Shown in pieces: positions 7,957-17,284 of a stretch of DNA of 64,000 nucleotides. The position numbers and the translations under genes are program-made. The notes under the pieces were generated by a model. That model was not told where the DNA came from and made no database searches. It saw only the letters and a program-made list of their open reading frames with translations. The stretch is from Bacteroidaceae bacterium. GTDB taxonomy: Bacteria > Bacteroidota > Bacteroidia > Bacteroidales > Bacteroidaceae. The DNA is taken from the NCBI GenBank assembly GCA_017453465.1, contig JAFTEV010000025.1, positions 1-64,000 of the forward strand. The letters run 5' to 3'. Position 1 is the stretch's first letter; every line of letters begins with the position of its first letter.

Positions 7957-9213
7957 CTACTCGCAGACGGCGCGAATACTATATCCGCTGTGGCGAGATC
8001 CGTACCACTGATGGAAGTAGCTCCAAGATGTTTCCAAGAACCATGCATTATTCGGATAAGACTCGTCGTCATCATCGAGCGAACTTGACCAATAGATGCC
8101 GAAGTCACCCACTCTTTCAAGCGGGCTGTCATTAAAAAAGCCAGCAGCAGGCAAGAAAATGGAATTGCCATTCGAGGCTTTCACCACGTAACCATTTACG
8201 CCATTTAGCGTGCTCCAAGTCCAGGTACATTTATTCAGCAATTCCTCAAATTCATCCTTGGTGGGCATACGCCACTTACTGCCCCAGTTTTGGTGGGCAG
8301 CATCGTCGGACTGCTCAAGAACGGTCTTGTTGTCAACAGGGCCTAAATAGGAATTGGTGCAGTATTTCGTTAGGTAAGAGTCATTACCATTGGCCCACTT
8401 GTAGGTACTCCAACTGTAGTCCGTCTTTGCTGTGGTTTCGCCCCAGGCGAAGTAGTCACCGTATTCTTCGGGGGCTGATGCGCCGATGTTCATCGTTGCC
8501 CATTTTACGGAGAGGCCGAGGTCAACGGCTTCGTAGGTTGATGCACTGGTCACGGTCACGGTGCAAGTGGCAGTAGCAGTGCCCACTGTTGCAGTGATGA
8601 CAGCTGTGCCTTCAGCAATGGCTGTGACAAAGCCGCTGGCTACAGTGGCCACGCTCTCGTCGCTGCTGCTCCAGGTCACGGTTCCTGCATCTGTTGGAAC
8701 AACGGTGACTGTTAGACGGCTAATTTCATCGGACTTCATCTCAAGGGAGGTTGCAGACAGCGTAATGCTTACAGGGCGCGAAACGGTATAGACAATGGGG
8801 ACATTGCTACCAGCGGGCAGAATGGCCAGATAGTCGGCTGTTACTTCTGTCACCTTGACCGCATACACGGGTATAGCGTTGGAGTCGTAGAACTGGAGAT
8901 AGCCTTGCAGGGGCAGGAACTTGTAGGTGTAACCTTCCATGTAATCCGTCGTGCCGTCTTCACGGAACGTGATGCTTTCGGTGCTTGACTTGTACCATGT
9001 GCCCACCACATAGCTGTTGTCAACAGAGAAAGGTGCCCCGCCTGTCTGGACGAGTTCAGTCTCACCTGTCAGATAGCCGTCAATCAGCAGGGTCACGTCG
9101 CCTACATCGAGGCTGTTGTTGTGGTTTAGGTCGCCGTTAATCACTTGTGCGCTTATGGCCATAGGCAGCAGGGTGGCTACAAGCAGCAGCAGGGTGTGCT
9201 TAGTTTTGTTCAT
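7957..9213 (-). CDS. Secreted dockerin-like / Big2 / FISUMP-domain protein, copy 1
   Basis: A 418-residue protein. The signal peptide (MNKTKHTLLLLVATLLPMAISA) is followed by a dockerin-type calcium loop (GDLNHNNSLDVGDVTLLIDGYL), a beta domain, a bacterial Ig-like 2 domain (about 145-225; TVTWSSSDESVATV) and a C-terminal FISUMP domain (AVDLGLSVKWATMNIG, YGDYFAWGET, WRMPTKDEFEEL, YWSSS, GYSIRAVCE). FISUMP proteins are exported surface proteins of unclear function. The start is set at 9213 by the signal peptide and the promoter. Copy 2 at 55518-56774 has the same length and very similar DNA. Confidence 0.85.
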   Translation of the reverse strand: MNKTKHTLLLLVATLLPMAISAQVINGDLNHNNSLDVGDVTLLIDGYLTGETELVQTGGAPFSVDNSYVVGTWYKSSTESITFREDGTTDYMEGYTYKFLPLQGYLQFYDSNAIPVYAVKVTEVTADYLAILPAGSNVPIVYTVSRPVSITLSATSLEMKSDEISRLTVTVVPTDAGTVTWSSSDESVATVASGFVTAIAEGTAVITATVGTATATCTVTVTSASTYEAVDLGLSVKWATMNIGASAPEEYGDYFAWGETTAKTDYSWSTYKWANGNDSYLTKYCTNSYLGPVDNKTVLEQSDDAAHQNWGSKWRMPTKDEFEELLNKCTWTWSTLNGVNGYVVKASNGNSIFLPAAGFFNDSPLERVGDFGIYWSSSLDDDDESYPNNAWFLETSWSYFHQWYGSRHSGYSIRAVCE

Positions 9214-9273
9214 TTCTTTGAGCTGTTTTAAATGGTGAATATTCTTGTTACTGATTCTCTTTGATTTTGGTTG

Positions 9274-9305
9274 CAAATATACTGCGTTATAGGTTTTTAC
9301 GCAAA
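9274..9305 (-). promoter_or_regulatory. Promoter of FISUMP copy 1
   Basis: On the minus strand TTTG (CAAA at 9302-9305), 20 bases, TATATTTG (CAAATATA at 9274-9281), a full match to the phylum consensus about 60 bases upstream of the ATG. Confidence 0.7.
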
Positions 9306-9438
9306 TTTTCCGGGCTTTTTTAGCGGGTTGCGTTATAAATTGAACGCGGAGACACAGAGGCACAGAGATAACAATTAGGAATAAGGAACCTTTAGCTCGA
9401 CGAAGTCAATTGATACTCCAATTGTCAAATTGTAAATA

Positions 9439-9709
9439 ATGATTATCCGCAAAAATACCACCAATGTTTTTTCAACACGAATGACACGAAAATTCACGAA
9501 AGCGTTGCGCCATGTGTTCATCTCACGACGCACCTCGACGGTGACGAACCACACGAAACCATCCGGAAGGCTTTGTGAAATTGACTCCGTCGAGCTAAAG
9601 GTTCGTAGCACCGCCCAAGGTGCTGTTCGTGTAATATGCATGGTTCGTGAAGTGTAATTCGTGTTGAAAAAGCAAATAAACTTCGTGCCTGAAAAAGTGT
9701 TGGTGGTAC
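9439..9709. repeat. Left arm of a long imperfect inverted repeat
   Basis: About 270 bases that read, with scattered mismatches, as the reverse complement of 10070-10322. The arm is rich in CACGAA-type words (ACACGAA, TTCACGAAA) and contains GTAGCACCGCCCAAGGTGCT, itself partly palindromic. Relative to the right arm it carries an extra segment of about 18 bases containing GACTCCGTCGAGCTAAAG near 9583-9600. No coding signal is visible in the gene-free stretch from 9214 to 10559. Confidence 0.85.
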
Positions 9710-9839
9710 GACCAGTGGATAATCATATTGAAATCGTCCAATCGTCCAATTGTCCATCTCTGTGTTCAACATTCCAATGATAGAACATACCTTAAAAATG
9801 TATTGATGTTTTTGCAAAAATTGTAGGTTTCCGTTTCTC

Positions 9840-9920
9840 CCGCGTAGGCAATCAGTTGCGCTCGTGTAGGCAATCAAGTCGGCAGCATTGCCTACGTGAG
9901 CGCGACGCATCGCCTACGTC
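9840..9920. repeat. GTAGGCAAT palindromic element, copy A
   Basis: Two GTAGGCAAT words (9844 and 9866) face two complementary words (ATTGCCTAC at 9887; CGCCTACG near 9911), giving an imperfect inverted repeat with about 34-base arms. It lies in the spacer of the long inverted repeat. Copies B and C are at 31833-31908 and 53781-53856. Confidence 0.8.
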
Positions 9921-10069
9921 GTTCAGAAGGGTTGTGCATGAGGATGCGAAAGGTTGCTGATTAACAATGGAATAGTCGTATGCGTTTTTGGGGCGTGTTT
10001 TATGTGGGTTCAGAAGGGGAGAAAAGTGGGTGTCTGGTGCGTAAAAAGAAAAGTTTTGTTAACAGGCAG

Positions 10070-10322
10070 GTACCGCCAACACTTTTTCGACACGAAGTTT
10101 TTTTTGTTTTCAACACGAATAACACGAAACTTCACGAAACATTCATATTACACGAACAGCACCTTGGGCGGTGCTACGAATGACACGAAAGCCTGCCGGA
10201 TGGTTTCGTGTGGTTCGTCACCGTCGAGGTGCTTCGTGAGATGACACATGCCGCAATGCTTTCGTGAAGTTTCGTGTCGTTCGTGTTGAAAAAACATTGG
10301 TGGTATTTTTGCGGATAATCAT
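10070..10322. repeat. Right arm of a long imperfect inverted repeat
   Basis: About 253 bases complementary to the left arm. The outer ends match as ATGATTATCCGC (9439 on) and its complement ending at 10322; the inner ends match as GGTAC boundaries. The arms enclose a 360-base spacer with no clear gene. No transposase or recombinase gene lies inside or beside it. Confidence 0.85.
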
Positions 10323-10504
10323 AATTTTTTCGCTTGTTCCGTATTCAGAACCGATGTTGCGGTAGTTGACGAGGTCTTCAAAAGTCTGCATGGATTGGTT
10401 TTTACGCTATGAGAAATGACTGCAAAAGGGTAGGGAAAAGGGCGAAATGGTAGTTGTTGGCCTAAAAAGTTGGCATTTTTGTTGAAAGAGTCAAAAGAAA
10501 CGTG

Positions 10505-10512
10505 TAATTTTG
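10505..10512 (+). promoter_or_regulatory. Putative -7 element of the glsA-glsB operon
   Basis: TAATTTTG fits TAnnTTTG 47 bases upstream of the glsA ATG. The nearest TTTG (10478-10481) is 23 bases away, slightly long for the consensus, so the -33 part is uncertain. Confidence 0.45.
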
Positions 10513-10559
10513 CACGAATTTTGCTTGTTTGGGCAAAAAAGAGAAAAGAGAGTATCAGC

Positions 10560-11426
10560 ATGACAACGGAAGTGCAGGATTTCAGAGTTGACATTGACCA
10601 AATTATCAAGGACAAGGCTGGCGCAAAGGCGAAGTACATCCCTGGGTTTGTGGTCGGTTGGCTCAAGAAGATATTGCATCAAGATGAAGCGAACCGTTTC
10701 CTCACAGGCCGTGGAAAGGGCAAGGTGGGGAAAGACTTTCTGGACGAATGTGTGAAGTATCTGGAAATGGACATCACGCTGCAAACCAAGATTGACGGCG
10801 TGGTGCAGTCTGGGCTTGACGCACTGCCCGGCAACGAGGGTGGACGCTGGTTCACCATCGTGTCGAACCATCCGCTGGGTGGCCAGGACGGTGTGGCACT
10901 GGGCAGCATCGTCTGCGGCAAGTGGGACTCGAAGATGGTCTATCTGGTAAACGACATCCTGATGAACCTGAAGGGGCTGGCTCCGCTCTGTGTGCCCATC
11001 AACAAGACTGGCAGACAGAGCCGCAATTTCCCCAAGATGGTGGAAGCTGCCTTCCAGAGCGAGCGAAACGTGGTGATGTTTCCCGCAGGACTCTGTTCGC
11101 GCAAGCAGGACGACGGCTCCATTCGCGACCTGCCCTGGAAGAAGACCTTCATCACCAAGAGCGTCGAGACGCACCGCGATGTCATCCCCGTGCACTTCTC
11201 TGGTCAAAACTCTGAGCGTTTCTATCGTATTGCCCGTTTCTGCCAGAAGCACAAGCTGAAGGTCAATCTGGCCATGCTCTTCCTGGTCGATGAAATGTAT
11301 AAGAACGTGGGCAAGAAGTTTACCGTCACCTTTGGCAAACCCATTCCCTGGCAGACGTTTACCGACAAGTCGAAGACGGCAACCGAGTGGGCACAGTGGG
11401 TGCAAGAAAAGGTGTATGAGTTGTAA
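10560..11426 (+). CDS. glsA: Glycine-lipid O-acyltransferase (PlsC-like)
   Basis: A 288-residue acyltransferase. It carries SNHPLGGQDG, the Bacteroidota variant of the PlsC HxxxxD catalytic motif, and a second motif MFPAGLCSRK that places acceptor substrates. It is followed 18 bases later by a GNAT-type partner; the pair matches glsA and glsB of Bacteroides, which make glycine lipids. In that pathway GlsA adds the second, ester-linked fatty acid to N-acyl glycine. Start chosen at ATG 10560, downstream of the -7 element; the open frame extends further up. Role assigned from family and pairing. Confidence 0.85.
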   Translation: MTTEVQDFRVDIDQIIKDKAGAKAKYIPGFVVGWLKKILHQDEANRFLTGRGKGKVGKDFLDECVKYLEMDITLQTKIDGVVQSGLDALPGNEGGRWFTIVSNHPLGGQDGVALGSIVCGKWDSKMVYLVNDILMNLKGLAPLCVPINKTGRQSRNFPKMVEAAFQSERNVVMFPAGLCSRKQDDGSIRDLPWKKTFITKSVETHRDVIPVHFSGQNSERFYRIARFCQKHKLKVNLAMLFLVDEMYKNVGKKFTVTFGKPIPWQTFTDKSKTATEWAQWVQEKVYEL

Positions 11427-11444
11427 GGAAAAATCAAAGAGAAT

Positions 11445-12425
11445 ATGGAAAAACCGATCATAGATCCAATACCTGTGGAGGTACTGAAGTCGGAACTGAC
11501 GGCAGACAAGCAGCTGCGCATGACGAGCCGCAGCAACAACGAGATTTACATTGTCACGTGGCAAGACTCCCCTCATGTCCTCCGCGAAATTGGCCGTCTG
11601 CGTGAGATTGCCTTCCGTGCTGCTGGCGGTGGCACAGGGCTTGACTGCGACCTCGACGAGTTCGACACGATGGAGAATCCCTACAGGCAACTCATTGTGT
11701 GGGACCCCGAAGCCGAGAAAATCATTGGTGGCTATCGTTACATCCAGGGACCCAACATCCAGCTGGATGCCAAGGGACAACCCGTGCTGGCCACCAGCCA
11801 TATGTTCCATTTCTCCGACGAATTCATTCAGCACTACCTCCCCTACACCATTGAGCTGGGGCGTTCTTTTGTCACACTCGAATACCAATCTACCCGTGTA
11901 GGGAGCAAGGCCATCTTTGCCCTCGACAACCTGTGGGACGGTCTGGGAGCCTTGGCTGTCATCATGCCCGACTGCAAATACTACTTCGGCAAGGTGACGA
12001 TGTACCCCTCCTACAACCGCCGTGGTCGCGACATGATTCTCTACTTCCTGCGCAAACATTTTGGCGACAAGCAGGGGCTGGTGCTCCCCGTCAAGCCCCT
12101 CCAGCTGGAGAACGACCCGAAGGAGTTTGAGCAGCTCTTCTGCCACGACGACTTCAAGGAGGACTACAAGGTGCTCAACCACGAAATCCGTGCCCTGGGC
12201 TACAACATCCCGCCGCTGGTCAATGCCTACATGTGTCTGTCGCCCACCATGAAGATGTTCGGCACAGCCATCAACTACGGCTTTGGCGATGTCGAGGAGA
12301 CTGGCATCCTCATTGCTGTCAGTGAAATCTACGACGAAAAGCGCATCCGCTACATCGACAACTTTGCCAAGGAGCACCCCGAATTTGTGAAGATAACCAG
12401 CGGAGCAAATAAGATAATAAGTTAA
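11445..12425 (+). CDS. glsB: Glycine N-acyltransferase of glycine-lipid synthesis (GNAT fold)
   Basis: A 326-residue protein. The N-terminal two thirds fit the ornithine-lipid/OlsB-like GNAT family (LREIAFRAAGGGTGLDCDLDEFDTM, IGGYRYIQG, ELGRSFV). In Bacteroides GlsB joins a 3-hydroxy fatty acid from an acyl carrier protein to glycine, giving the N-acyl glycine that GlsA then esterifies. These lipids help the cell withstand stress and host gut conditions. It forms an operon with glsA. The following spacer carries a heptamer-word hairpin. Confidence 0.88.
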   Translation: MEKPIIDPIPVEVLKSELTADKQLRMTSRSNNEIYIVTWQDSPHVLREIGRLREIAFRAAGGGTGLDCDLDEFDTMENPYRQLIVWDPEAEKIIGGYRYIQGPNIQLDAKGQPVLATSHMFHFSDEFIQHYLPYTIELGRSFVTLEYQSTRVGSKAIFALDNLWDGLGALAVIMPDCKYYFGKVTMYPSYNRRGRDMILYFLRKHFGDKQGLVLPVKPLQLENDPKEFEQLFCHDDFKEDYKVLNHEIRALGYNIPPLVNAYMCLSPTMKMFGTAINYGFGDVEETGILIAVSEIYDEKRIRYIDNFAKEHPEFVKITSGANKIIS

Positions 12426-12427
12426 AG

Positions 12428-12530
12428 ATTAAATCCGAATTACGAAATCCGAAATCCGAAATGCCATTCGGATGGTTCGTATTTCGTATTTCGTAATTCG
12501 TAACTCGTATTTCGTAATTCGTAATTAAAA
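12428..12530. repeat. Heptamer-word inverted array (GAAATCC / TTCGTAA words)
   Basis: The left part reads as 7-bp words (GAATTAC, GAAATCC twice, GAAATGC). The right part reads as 7-bp words TTCGTAT or TTCGTAA, seven in a row. The parts are roughly complementary, so the spacer could form a long imperfect hairpin between glsB and the CoA-transferase ATG at 12533. Confidence 0.75.
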
Positions 12531-12532
12531 TT

Positions 12533-14029
12533 ATGGCTTTTACAAGAATCACAGCTGCTGAAGCTGCAGCACTCATCAAGAACGGAGACAACATCGGTCT
12601 TTCGGGCTTCACACCAGCAGGAACACCCAAGGCGGTGACGGCTGAAATCGCAAAGGTGGCACACGCCGAACACGAAGCTGGCCGTCCCTACCAGATTGGC
12701 ATCTTCACTGGTGCTTCCACCGGACAGTCCTGTGACGGCGTGCTGAGCGACGAACATGCCATTCGCTACCGCGCTCCCTACACCACCAACGCCACCTTCC
12801 GCAAACACGTCAATGCTGGCGAGATTGCCTACAATGACATCCACCTCGGCATGATGGCACAAGACCTTCGCTACGGTTTCCTGGGCGACGTAGATTGGGC
12901 CATCATCGAAGTCTGCGCCATCGAGGACGACGGCAAAGTCTATCTCACTGCCGCAGGTGGCATTTCGCCCACCATCGCACGCCTGGCCAAGAAAGGTGTC
13001 ATTCTGGAACTCAACGCCTTCCATTCACCCAAGAGCATCGGCATCCACGATGTCTATGAACCCCTCGACCCCCCACAGCGCAAGCCCATCATGATAGAGA
13101 AAGTGACCGACCGCATCGGCACTACCTACCTCCAGATTGACCCCAAGAAGATTGTGGGCGTGGTGGAATGCAACATCCCCGACGAAGCTCGCTCCTTCAA
13201 GGACGCAGACCCCATCACCGACAAGATTGGTGAAAACGTGGCCAATTTCCTCCTTGCCGAGCGCAAGCGCGGCATCATCCCTCCAGGCTTCCTGCCCTTC
13301 CAGAGCGGTGTCGGCACCACAGCCAACGCCATCCTCTTCGCCCTGGGCAGCGACCCCGACATGCCAGCCATGGAGGTCTATACCGAAGTGCTCCAGAACG
13401 CCATCGTTGACCTCATGTTCCAGGGCCGTGTGAAATGCGCATCCACCTGCTCCCTCACCGTCACCAACGACAAGCTGCAGAGCATCTACGACAACATCGA
13501 CTTCTTCAAGGACAAGCTCGTGCTGCGTCAGTCCGAAATCTCCAACAACGCCGAAGTCATCCGCCGACTGGGACTCATCGCCATCAACACCGCCATCGAG
13601 GTTGACCTCTACGGCCACGCCAACTCCACCCAGATATGCGGCACCAAGATGATGAACGGCATCGGTGGTAGCGGCGACTTCGAGCGCAACGCCTTCCTCA
13701 GCATCTTCACCTGCTCCTCTGTGGCCAAAGACGGACTCATCTCGTCCATCGTCCCCTTCTGCAGCCACATCGACCACACCGAACACGACGTGAACGTCAT
13801 CGTCACCGAACAAGGAGTAGCCGACCTGCGCGGCAAAAGTCCCATCCAGCGTGCACATGCCATCATCGAGAACTGTGCACACCCCGACTACAAGCAGCTG
13901 CTCTGGGACTACCTCAAGATTTCAAAGACAGGCCAGTCGTGCCACAACCTTGCTGCCACCCACTCCTTCCACGACACATTCCTCAAGGAAGGCGACATGC
14001 ACAAGGTGGATTTAAGCAAGTTTGCATAG
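12533..14029 (+). CDS. Acetyl-CoA hydrolase/transferase family protein, probable succinate CoA transferase
   Basis: A 498-residue enzyme covering the full length of the Cat1/ScpC/AarC family. Landmarks are GDNIGLSGFTPAGTPKAV at the N-terminus, SGVGTTANAILFALG, YTEVLQNAIVDLM (the Glu here is the likely covalent CoA carrier) and VTEQGVADLRGKSPIQRA. In propionate- or succinate-forming Bacteroidales such enzymes move CoA between succinate and acetate or propionate. Donor and acceptor cannot be told from sequence. Directly followed by xth. Confidence 0.9.
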   Translation: MAFTRITAAEAAALIKNGDNIGLSGFTPAGTPKAVTAEIAKVAHAEHEAGRPYQIGIFTGASTGQSCDGVLSDEHAIRYRAPYTTNATFRKHVNAGEIAYNDIHLGMMAQDLRYGFLGDVDWAIIEVCAIEDDGKVYLTAAGGISPTIARLAKKGVILELNAFHSPKSIGIHDVYEPLDPPQRKPIMIEKVTDRIGTTYLQIDPKKIVGVVECNIPDEARSFKDADPITDKIGENVANFLLAERKRGIIPPGFLPFQSGVGTTANAILFALGSDPDMPAMEVYTEVLQNAIVDLMFQGRVKCASTCSLTVTNDKLQSIYDNIDFFKDKLVLRQSEISNNAEVIRRLGLIAINTAIEVDLYGHANSTQICGTKMMNGIGGSGDFERNAFLSIFTCSSVAKDGLISSIVPFCSHIDHTEHDVNVIVTEQGVADLRGKSPIQRAHAIIENCAHPDYKQLLWDYLKISKTGQSCHNLAATHSFHDTFLKEGDMHKVDLSKFA

Positions 14030-14036
14030 TGAAGGC

Positions 14037-14825
14037 ATGAAATTCATATCCTGGAATGTAAATGGACTCCGCGCCGTGCTCGGCAAAGGCTTCAGCGAAA
14101 CCTTCGCCCAGCTTGACGCAGACATCTTCTGCCTGCAAGAAACCAAGCTGCAGGCAGGGCAGCTCGACCTCCAGTTTCCGGGCTATCAGTCCTACTGGAA
14201 CTACGCCGAGAAGAAGGGCTACAGCGGCACAGCCATCTACACCCGCCACCAGCCCCTCGCTGTCAGCTACGGACTGCCCCTGTCGGTCATAGACTCCATG
14301 CCCAACGACGGCTGGCTGGACATGAACACCGAGGGGCGCGTCATCACGCTGGAGTACCCCGACTTCTACGTCCTCACTGTCTATACGCCCAACTCGCAGG
14401 ACGGTCTGCGGCGTTTGGACAATCGCATGACCTGGGACGATGCCTTCCGTCAATATCTTGTACAGTTAGACCGCGTGAAGCCCGTCCTCGTCTGTGGCGA
14501 CATGAACGTGGCTCATCAGGAGATTGACATCAAGAACCCCAAGACCAACCACCACAACGCAGGCTTCACCGACGAAGAACGTCAGAAGTTCACCGACCTC
14601 CTGGCCGCTGGCTTCACCGACACCTTCCGTTACTTCCACCCGCTGGAGACCGACGTTTACTCCTGGTGGTCCTACCGCTTCCATGCCCGTGAACAAAACG
14701 TCGGCTGGCGCATTGACTACTGGCTCTGCTCCAACCGCCTCCAGCCGCAGCTCGTCTGCAGCAAGATTCACACCGACATCTTCGGCAGCGACCACTGCCC
14801 CGTGGAGGTGGAGCTTTCCCTATAA
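14037..14825 (+). CDS. xth: Exodeoxyribonuclease III (AP endonuclease)
   Basis: A 262-residue endonuclease/exonuclease/phosphatase-fold protein. It shows FISWNVNGLRA, DIFCLQETKL (metal Glu), VCGDMNVAH (catalytic Asp/Asn), WRIDYWL and FGSDHCPV (catalytic Asp-His). The enzyme nicks DNA at abasic sites and trims 3' ends in base-excision repair. Start at ATG 14037, 7 bases after the upstream stop, with GAAGG just before it; an upstream in-frame TTG overlaps the previous gene and is not used. Confidence 0.95.
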   Translation: MKFISWNVNGLRAVLGKGFSETFAQLDADIFCLQETKLQAGQLDLQFPGYQSYWNYAEKKGYSGTAIYTRHQPLAVSYGLPLSVIDSMPNDGWLDMNTEGRVITLEYPDFYVLTVYTPNSQDGLRRLDNRMTWDDAFRQYLVQLDRVKPVLVCGDMNVAHQEIDIKNPKTNHHNAGFTDEERQKFTDLLAAGFTDTFRYFHPLETDVYSWWSYRFHAREQNVGWRIDYWLCSNRLQPQLVCSKIHTDIFGSDHCPVEVELSL

Positions 14826-14882
14826 AAAACTATCATCTCTCCCACATTAATAACAACCAACAATTTAAAATCACAAAAAAAC

Positions 14883-16940
14883 ATGAAGAAACAACTACTC
14901 ATGGGTCTTCTGACCCTGCTGCCAACGGCAGCCACCATTGCTGACGCACAGGAAGCAACACCCTACACTGTAGTAAAAGTATCCAACCCCGACCGTGGCG
15001 AGCGCGAAGTCGACGGCCTCATCGCAGGCGGCGACCGCGAAAACAGCTACACATGGCGACTGGCCATGCGCGGCGACGAAATCTACATTGCCACCACCCG
15101 CAACATTGCCAGCGCACTGGTCAACATGTACGCCCCCGCATTTGCCGCAGGCGGACTCTCCGTCGATGCCTTCTGGGACATGATTAACCTCGTCAGCAAC
15201 GGCGACATCCCCCGCAACGACGCCAACGAGGGAGCCAACATCATCTCCTACAACCGCAAGACAGGCGAATTCAAAGTCATCTACACCGCCGAGTCCGCAG
15301 TCTATTTCCGCATGGCCGTCACCTACGGCGACAACGTCTATTTCGGCTCCTACACAGCCCGTCCCGACGTGGGTCAGTACATCCTCCGTCTCGACCCCCA
15401 GGGCAACTTTACCAAGGTATTCCAGACCACAGGCTCCGTTTCCCTCCGCGCCAACTGCGTCTATGACGACCACCTCTTCTTTGCTGGAGCAGACGCACGC
15501 GAAGAAGTAGCCGAAGGCCAGCCCGTGCCCACCAAGATGGCCATCCTGCGCAAGAGCAACGAAGACGACACCCAGTGGGACCGCGTGGCCGACTACAAAG
15601 ACTTCGGCGTAATCCCCTACGACGGCATCATGAGCAGCTGGGCAGGCGCACCTTTCTGGGAACTGGCCAGCCACAACGGCTACATCTACGCCACAGCACC
15701 CAGCACCCCAGGTTTCGTCATCTTCCGTGGCCGTCCAGCACAAGACGGCGAGGAAGCCAATGAATACGGCTGGCACTGGGAAGAAGTAGCCGGACTCAAC
15801 AACGGCATCAACAATCCCGGCCTCAGCGACATCGTGGGTGGCGAACCCGGCACCATGCGCTCCCTCATCGGCTCAGTCTATGAATACAAAGGCCAGCTCT
15901 TCGCCTACAACTTCGACCACTCCTTCGGCGGCGAAGCCCAAGCCTTTGCCGGCATCATCCAGCAGCTCACAGGGGCCGACGTGAAAGCCTCCGACTACCT
16001 CTACTACATGTACAACTCCCTCCAGAACCCGCAGAAAATCTGGCGGCTCAACGACGAGACAGGCAAATTTGAAGAATGCAAAAACTTCACCAAGTACATG
16101 GAGAACACCACCAACGAATACATCTGGCGCATGGGCGAATACGACGACCAGCTCTACATCGCCACCATGGACGCAGGCATCTTCTACGGCTACCTCACCC
16201 AGCTCACCAACGGCAACTTCCTCCTGATGACACCCGAAGAGCGCGTCACCAAGATTCAGTACCTCGACAAAGTCATCAAGAGCCTCCTCGCCACCGCATC
16301 ATCCAAGATTGACCCCGCCGCCATCCTCGCCGAAAAGCTCGGCCAAATCAAGTCATTCCTCCAGGGCTTCCTCGACAAAGAGACCGTCAGCCCCGAAGCC
16401 CTGCAAGAACTGCAGAGCAGCGAAGCCATCGCCGGAGAAATCGAGACAGCAGCCGACGACCCAGCCATCTCTGAATCCGACCCAGAACTTGGCAGCAAGC
16501 TCCGCCAGTTTGTAGCCGACCTGCGCAGCAAGATTGACATGAAGGGCATCGTCATGTACAACTACATCAACAACATCGTTGTCAGCAGCGATTGGGGCTT
16601 CGACCTCTTCCGCACCTCTGATGCAGAAAACTTCGAGGTCATCACCCGCACAGGCTTCAACGACAAATACAACTACGGTTGCCCATCCTTCCTCGCCACC
16701 GAAGAAGGCCTCTACATCGGCACCTGCAACCCCTTCTACGGCGGCCAGCTCTACCTGCTCACCAACCAGAAGGACCAGCCCGGCGACGACGACGCTACAG
16801 CCATCAATCAGCTGCCAGCCCAGGCTCAGCCCGCAGGAGCCTACTACACCCTCAGCGGTCAGCGCATCAACGGCCAGCCCACAGCCCCCGGCATCTATAT
16901 CCAGAACGGGCGCAAGGTGCTGAAAGGATTCACACGTTAA
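14883..16940 (+). CDS. Large secreted propeller-like protein with a C-terminal sorting-type tail
   Basis: A 685-residue protein with a signal peptide (MKKQLLMGLLTLLPTAATIADA). The body is a series of beta-rich repeats (GDEIYIATTRN, GDNVYFGSYTARPD, DDHLFFAG, NGYIYATAPS, DDQLYIATMDAG) consistent with a beta-propeller. A helical insert lies near 460-550. The C-terminus (YYTLSGQRINGQP, APGIYIQNGRKVLKGF) resembles the short tail common on exported Prevotella and Bacteroides proteins and may be a type IX-style signal. Ligand and function are unknown. Confidence 0.7.
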   Translation: MKKQLLMGLLTLLPTAATIADAQEATPYTVVKVSNPDRGEREVDGLIAGGDRENSYTWRLAMRGDEIYIATTRNIASALVNMYAPAFAAGGLSVDAFWDMINLVSNGDIPRNDANEGANIISYNRKTGEFKVIYTAESAVYFRMAVTYGDNVYFGSYTARPDVGQYILRLDPQGNFTKVFQTTGSVSLRANCVYDDHLFFAGADAREEVAEGQPVPTKMAILRKSNEDDTQWDRVADYKDFGVIPYDGIMSSWAGAPFWELASHNGYIYATAPSTPGFVIFRGRPAQDGEEANEYGWHWEEVAGLNNGINNPGLSDIVGGEPGTMRSLIGSVYEYKGQLFAYNFDHSFGGEAQAFAGIIQQLTGADVKASDYLYYMYNSLQNPQKIWRLNDETGKFEECKNFTKYMENTTNEYIWRMGEYDDQLYIATMDAGIFYGYLTQLTNGNFLLMTPEERVTKIQYLDKVIKSLLATASSKIDPAAILAEKLGQIKSFLQGFLDKETVSPEALQELQSSEAIAGEIETAADDPAISESDPELGSKLRQFVADLRSKIDMKGIVMYNYINNIVVSSDWGFDLFRTSDAENFEVITRTGFNDKYNYGCPSFLATEEGLYIGTCNPFYGGQLYLLTNQKDQPGDDDATAINQLPAQAQPAGAYYTLSGQRINGQPTAPGIYIQNGRKVLKGFTR

Positions 16941-17008
16941 TCGTTGGGTAAAGACACCCTCCGTCCATTTTAACTTTTAGCTTTTAACTTTTCGGGGGGT
17001 ACAACTCC

Positions 17009-17050
17009 GCCACAGCCTACTCTTGCAGCAGGCTGTGGCTTTTCTTTTTC
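17009..17050 (+). terminator. Rho-independent terminator of the 14883 gene
   Basis: Stem GCCACAGCCT / AGGCTGTGGC (10 bp, perfect) at 17009-17039 followed by TTTTCTTTTT. Confidence 0.85.
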
Positions 17051-17132
17051 CCCCTGCATTTCAGTGCCATGCCGCCACCGCTTCACACAGAACTTTCCCC
17101 CTCTTCGCACTAAAACGGTTACCATAAGCTTA

Positions 17133-17186
17133 GAAAGTTGACGCAACGGCGTTGTTTGTAAAAACAACGCCGTTGCGTCAACTTTC
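17133..17186. repeat. Perfect 25-bp palindrome with a 4-base loop
   Basis: Arms at 17133-17157 and 17162-17186 are exactly complementary, separated by GTAA. The arm contains GACGCAACGGCGTTGTTT. It sits between the terminator of the 14883 gene and the stop of the convergent transporter gene. There is no T run after it, so it is not a typical terminator. The surrounding 16941-17284 spacer holds no gene. Confidence 0.9.
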
Positions 17187-17284
17187 CTTGCGGACACGGA
17201 CGATTTTAGTGTGAAGTGTCAGCAATTTTTGTGCGAAGTGTCGATGATTTTTCACTTTTCACTAAAACCTCTGCCCGATTGGTC

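Noticed and set aside
9439-10322. Insertion sequence bounded by long inverted repeats
   Set aside because: The enclosed 360 bases cannot encode a transposase and no target duplication is evident.
10491-12377. Long minus-strand open frame of 628 codons opposite glsA-glsB
   Set aside because: It mirrors two well-supported genes on the other strand, has no recognisable domain and is typical of antisense frames in GC-rich codons.
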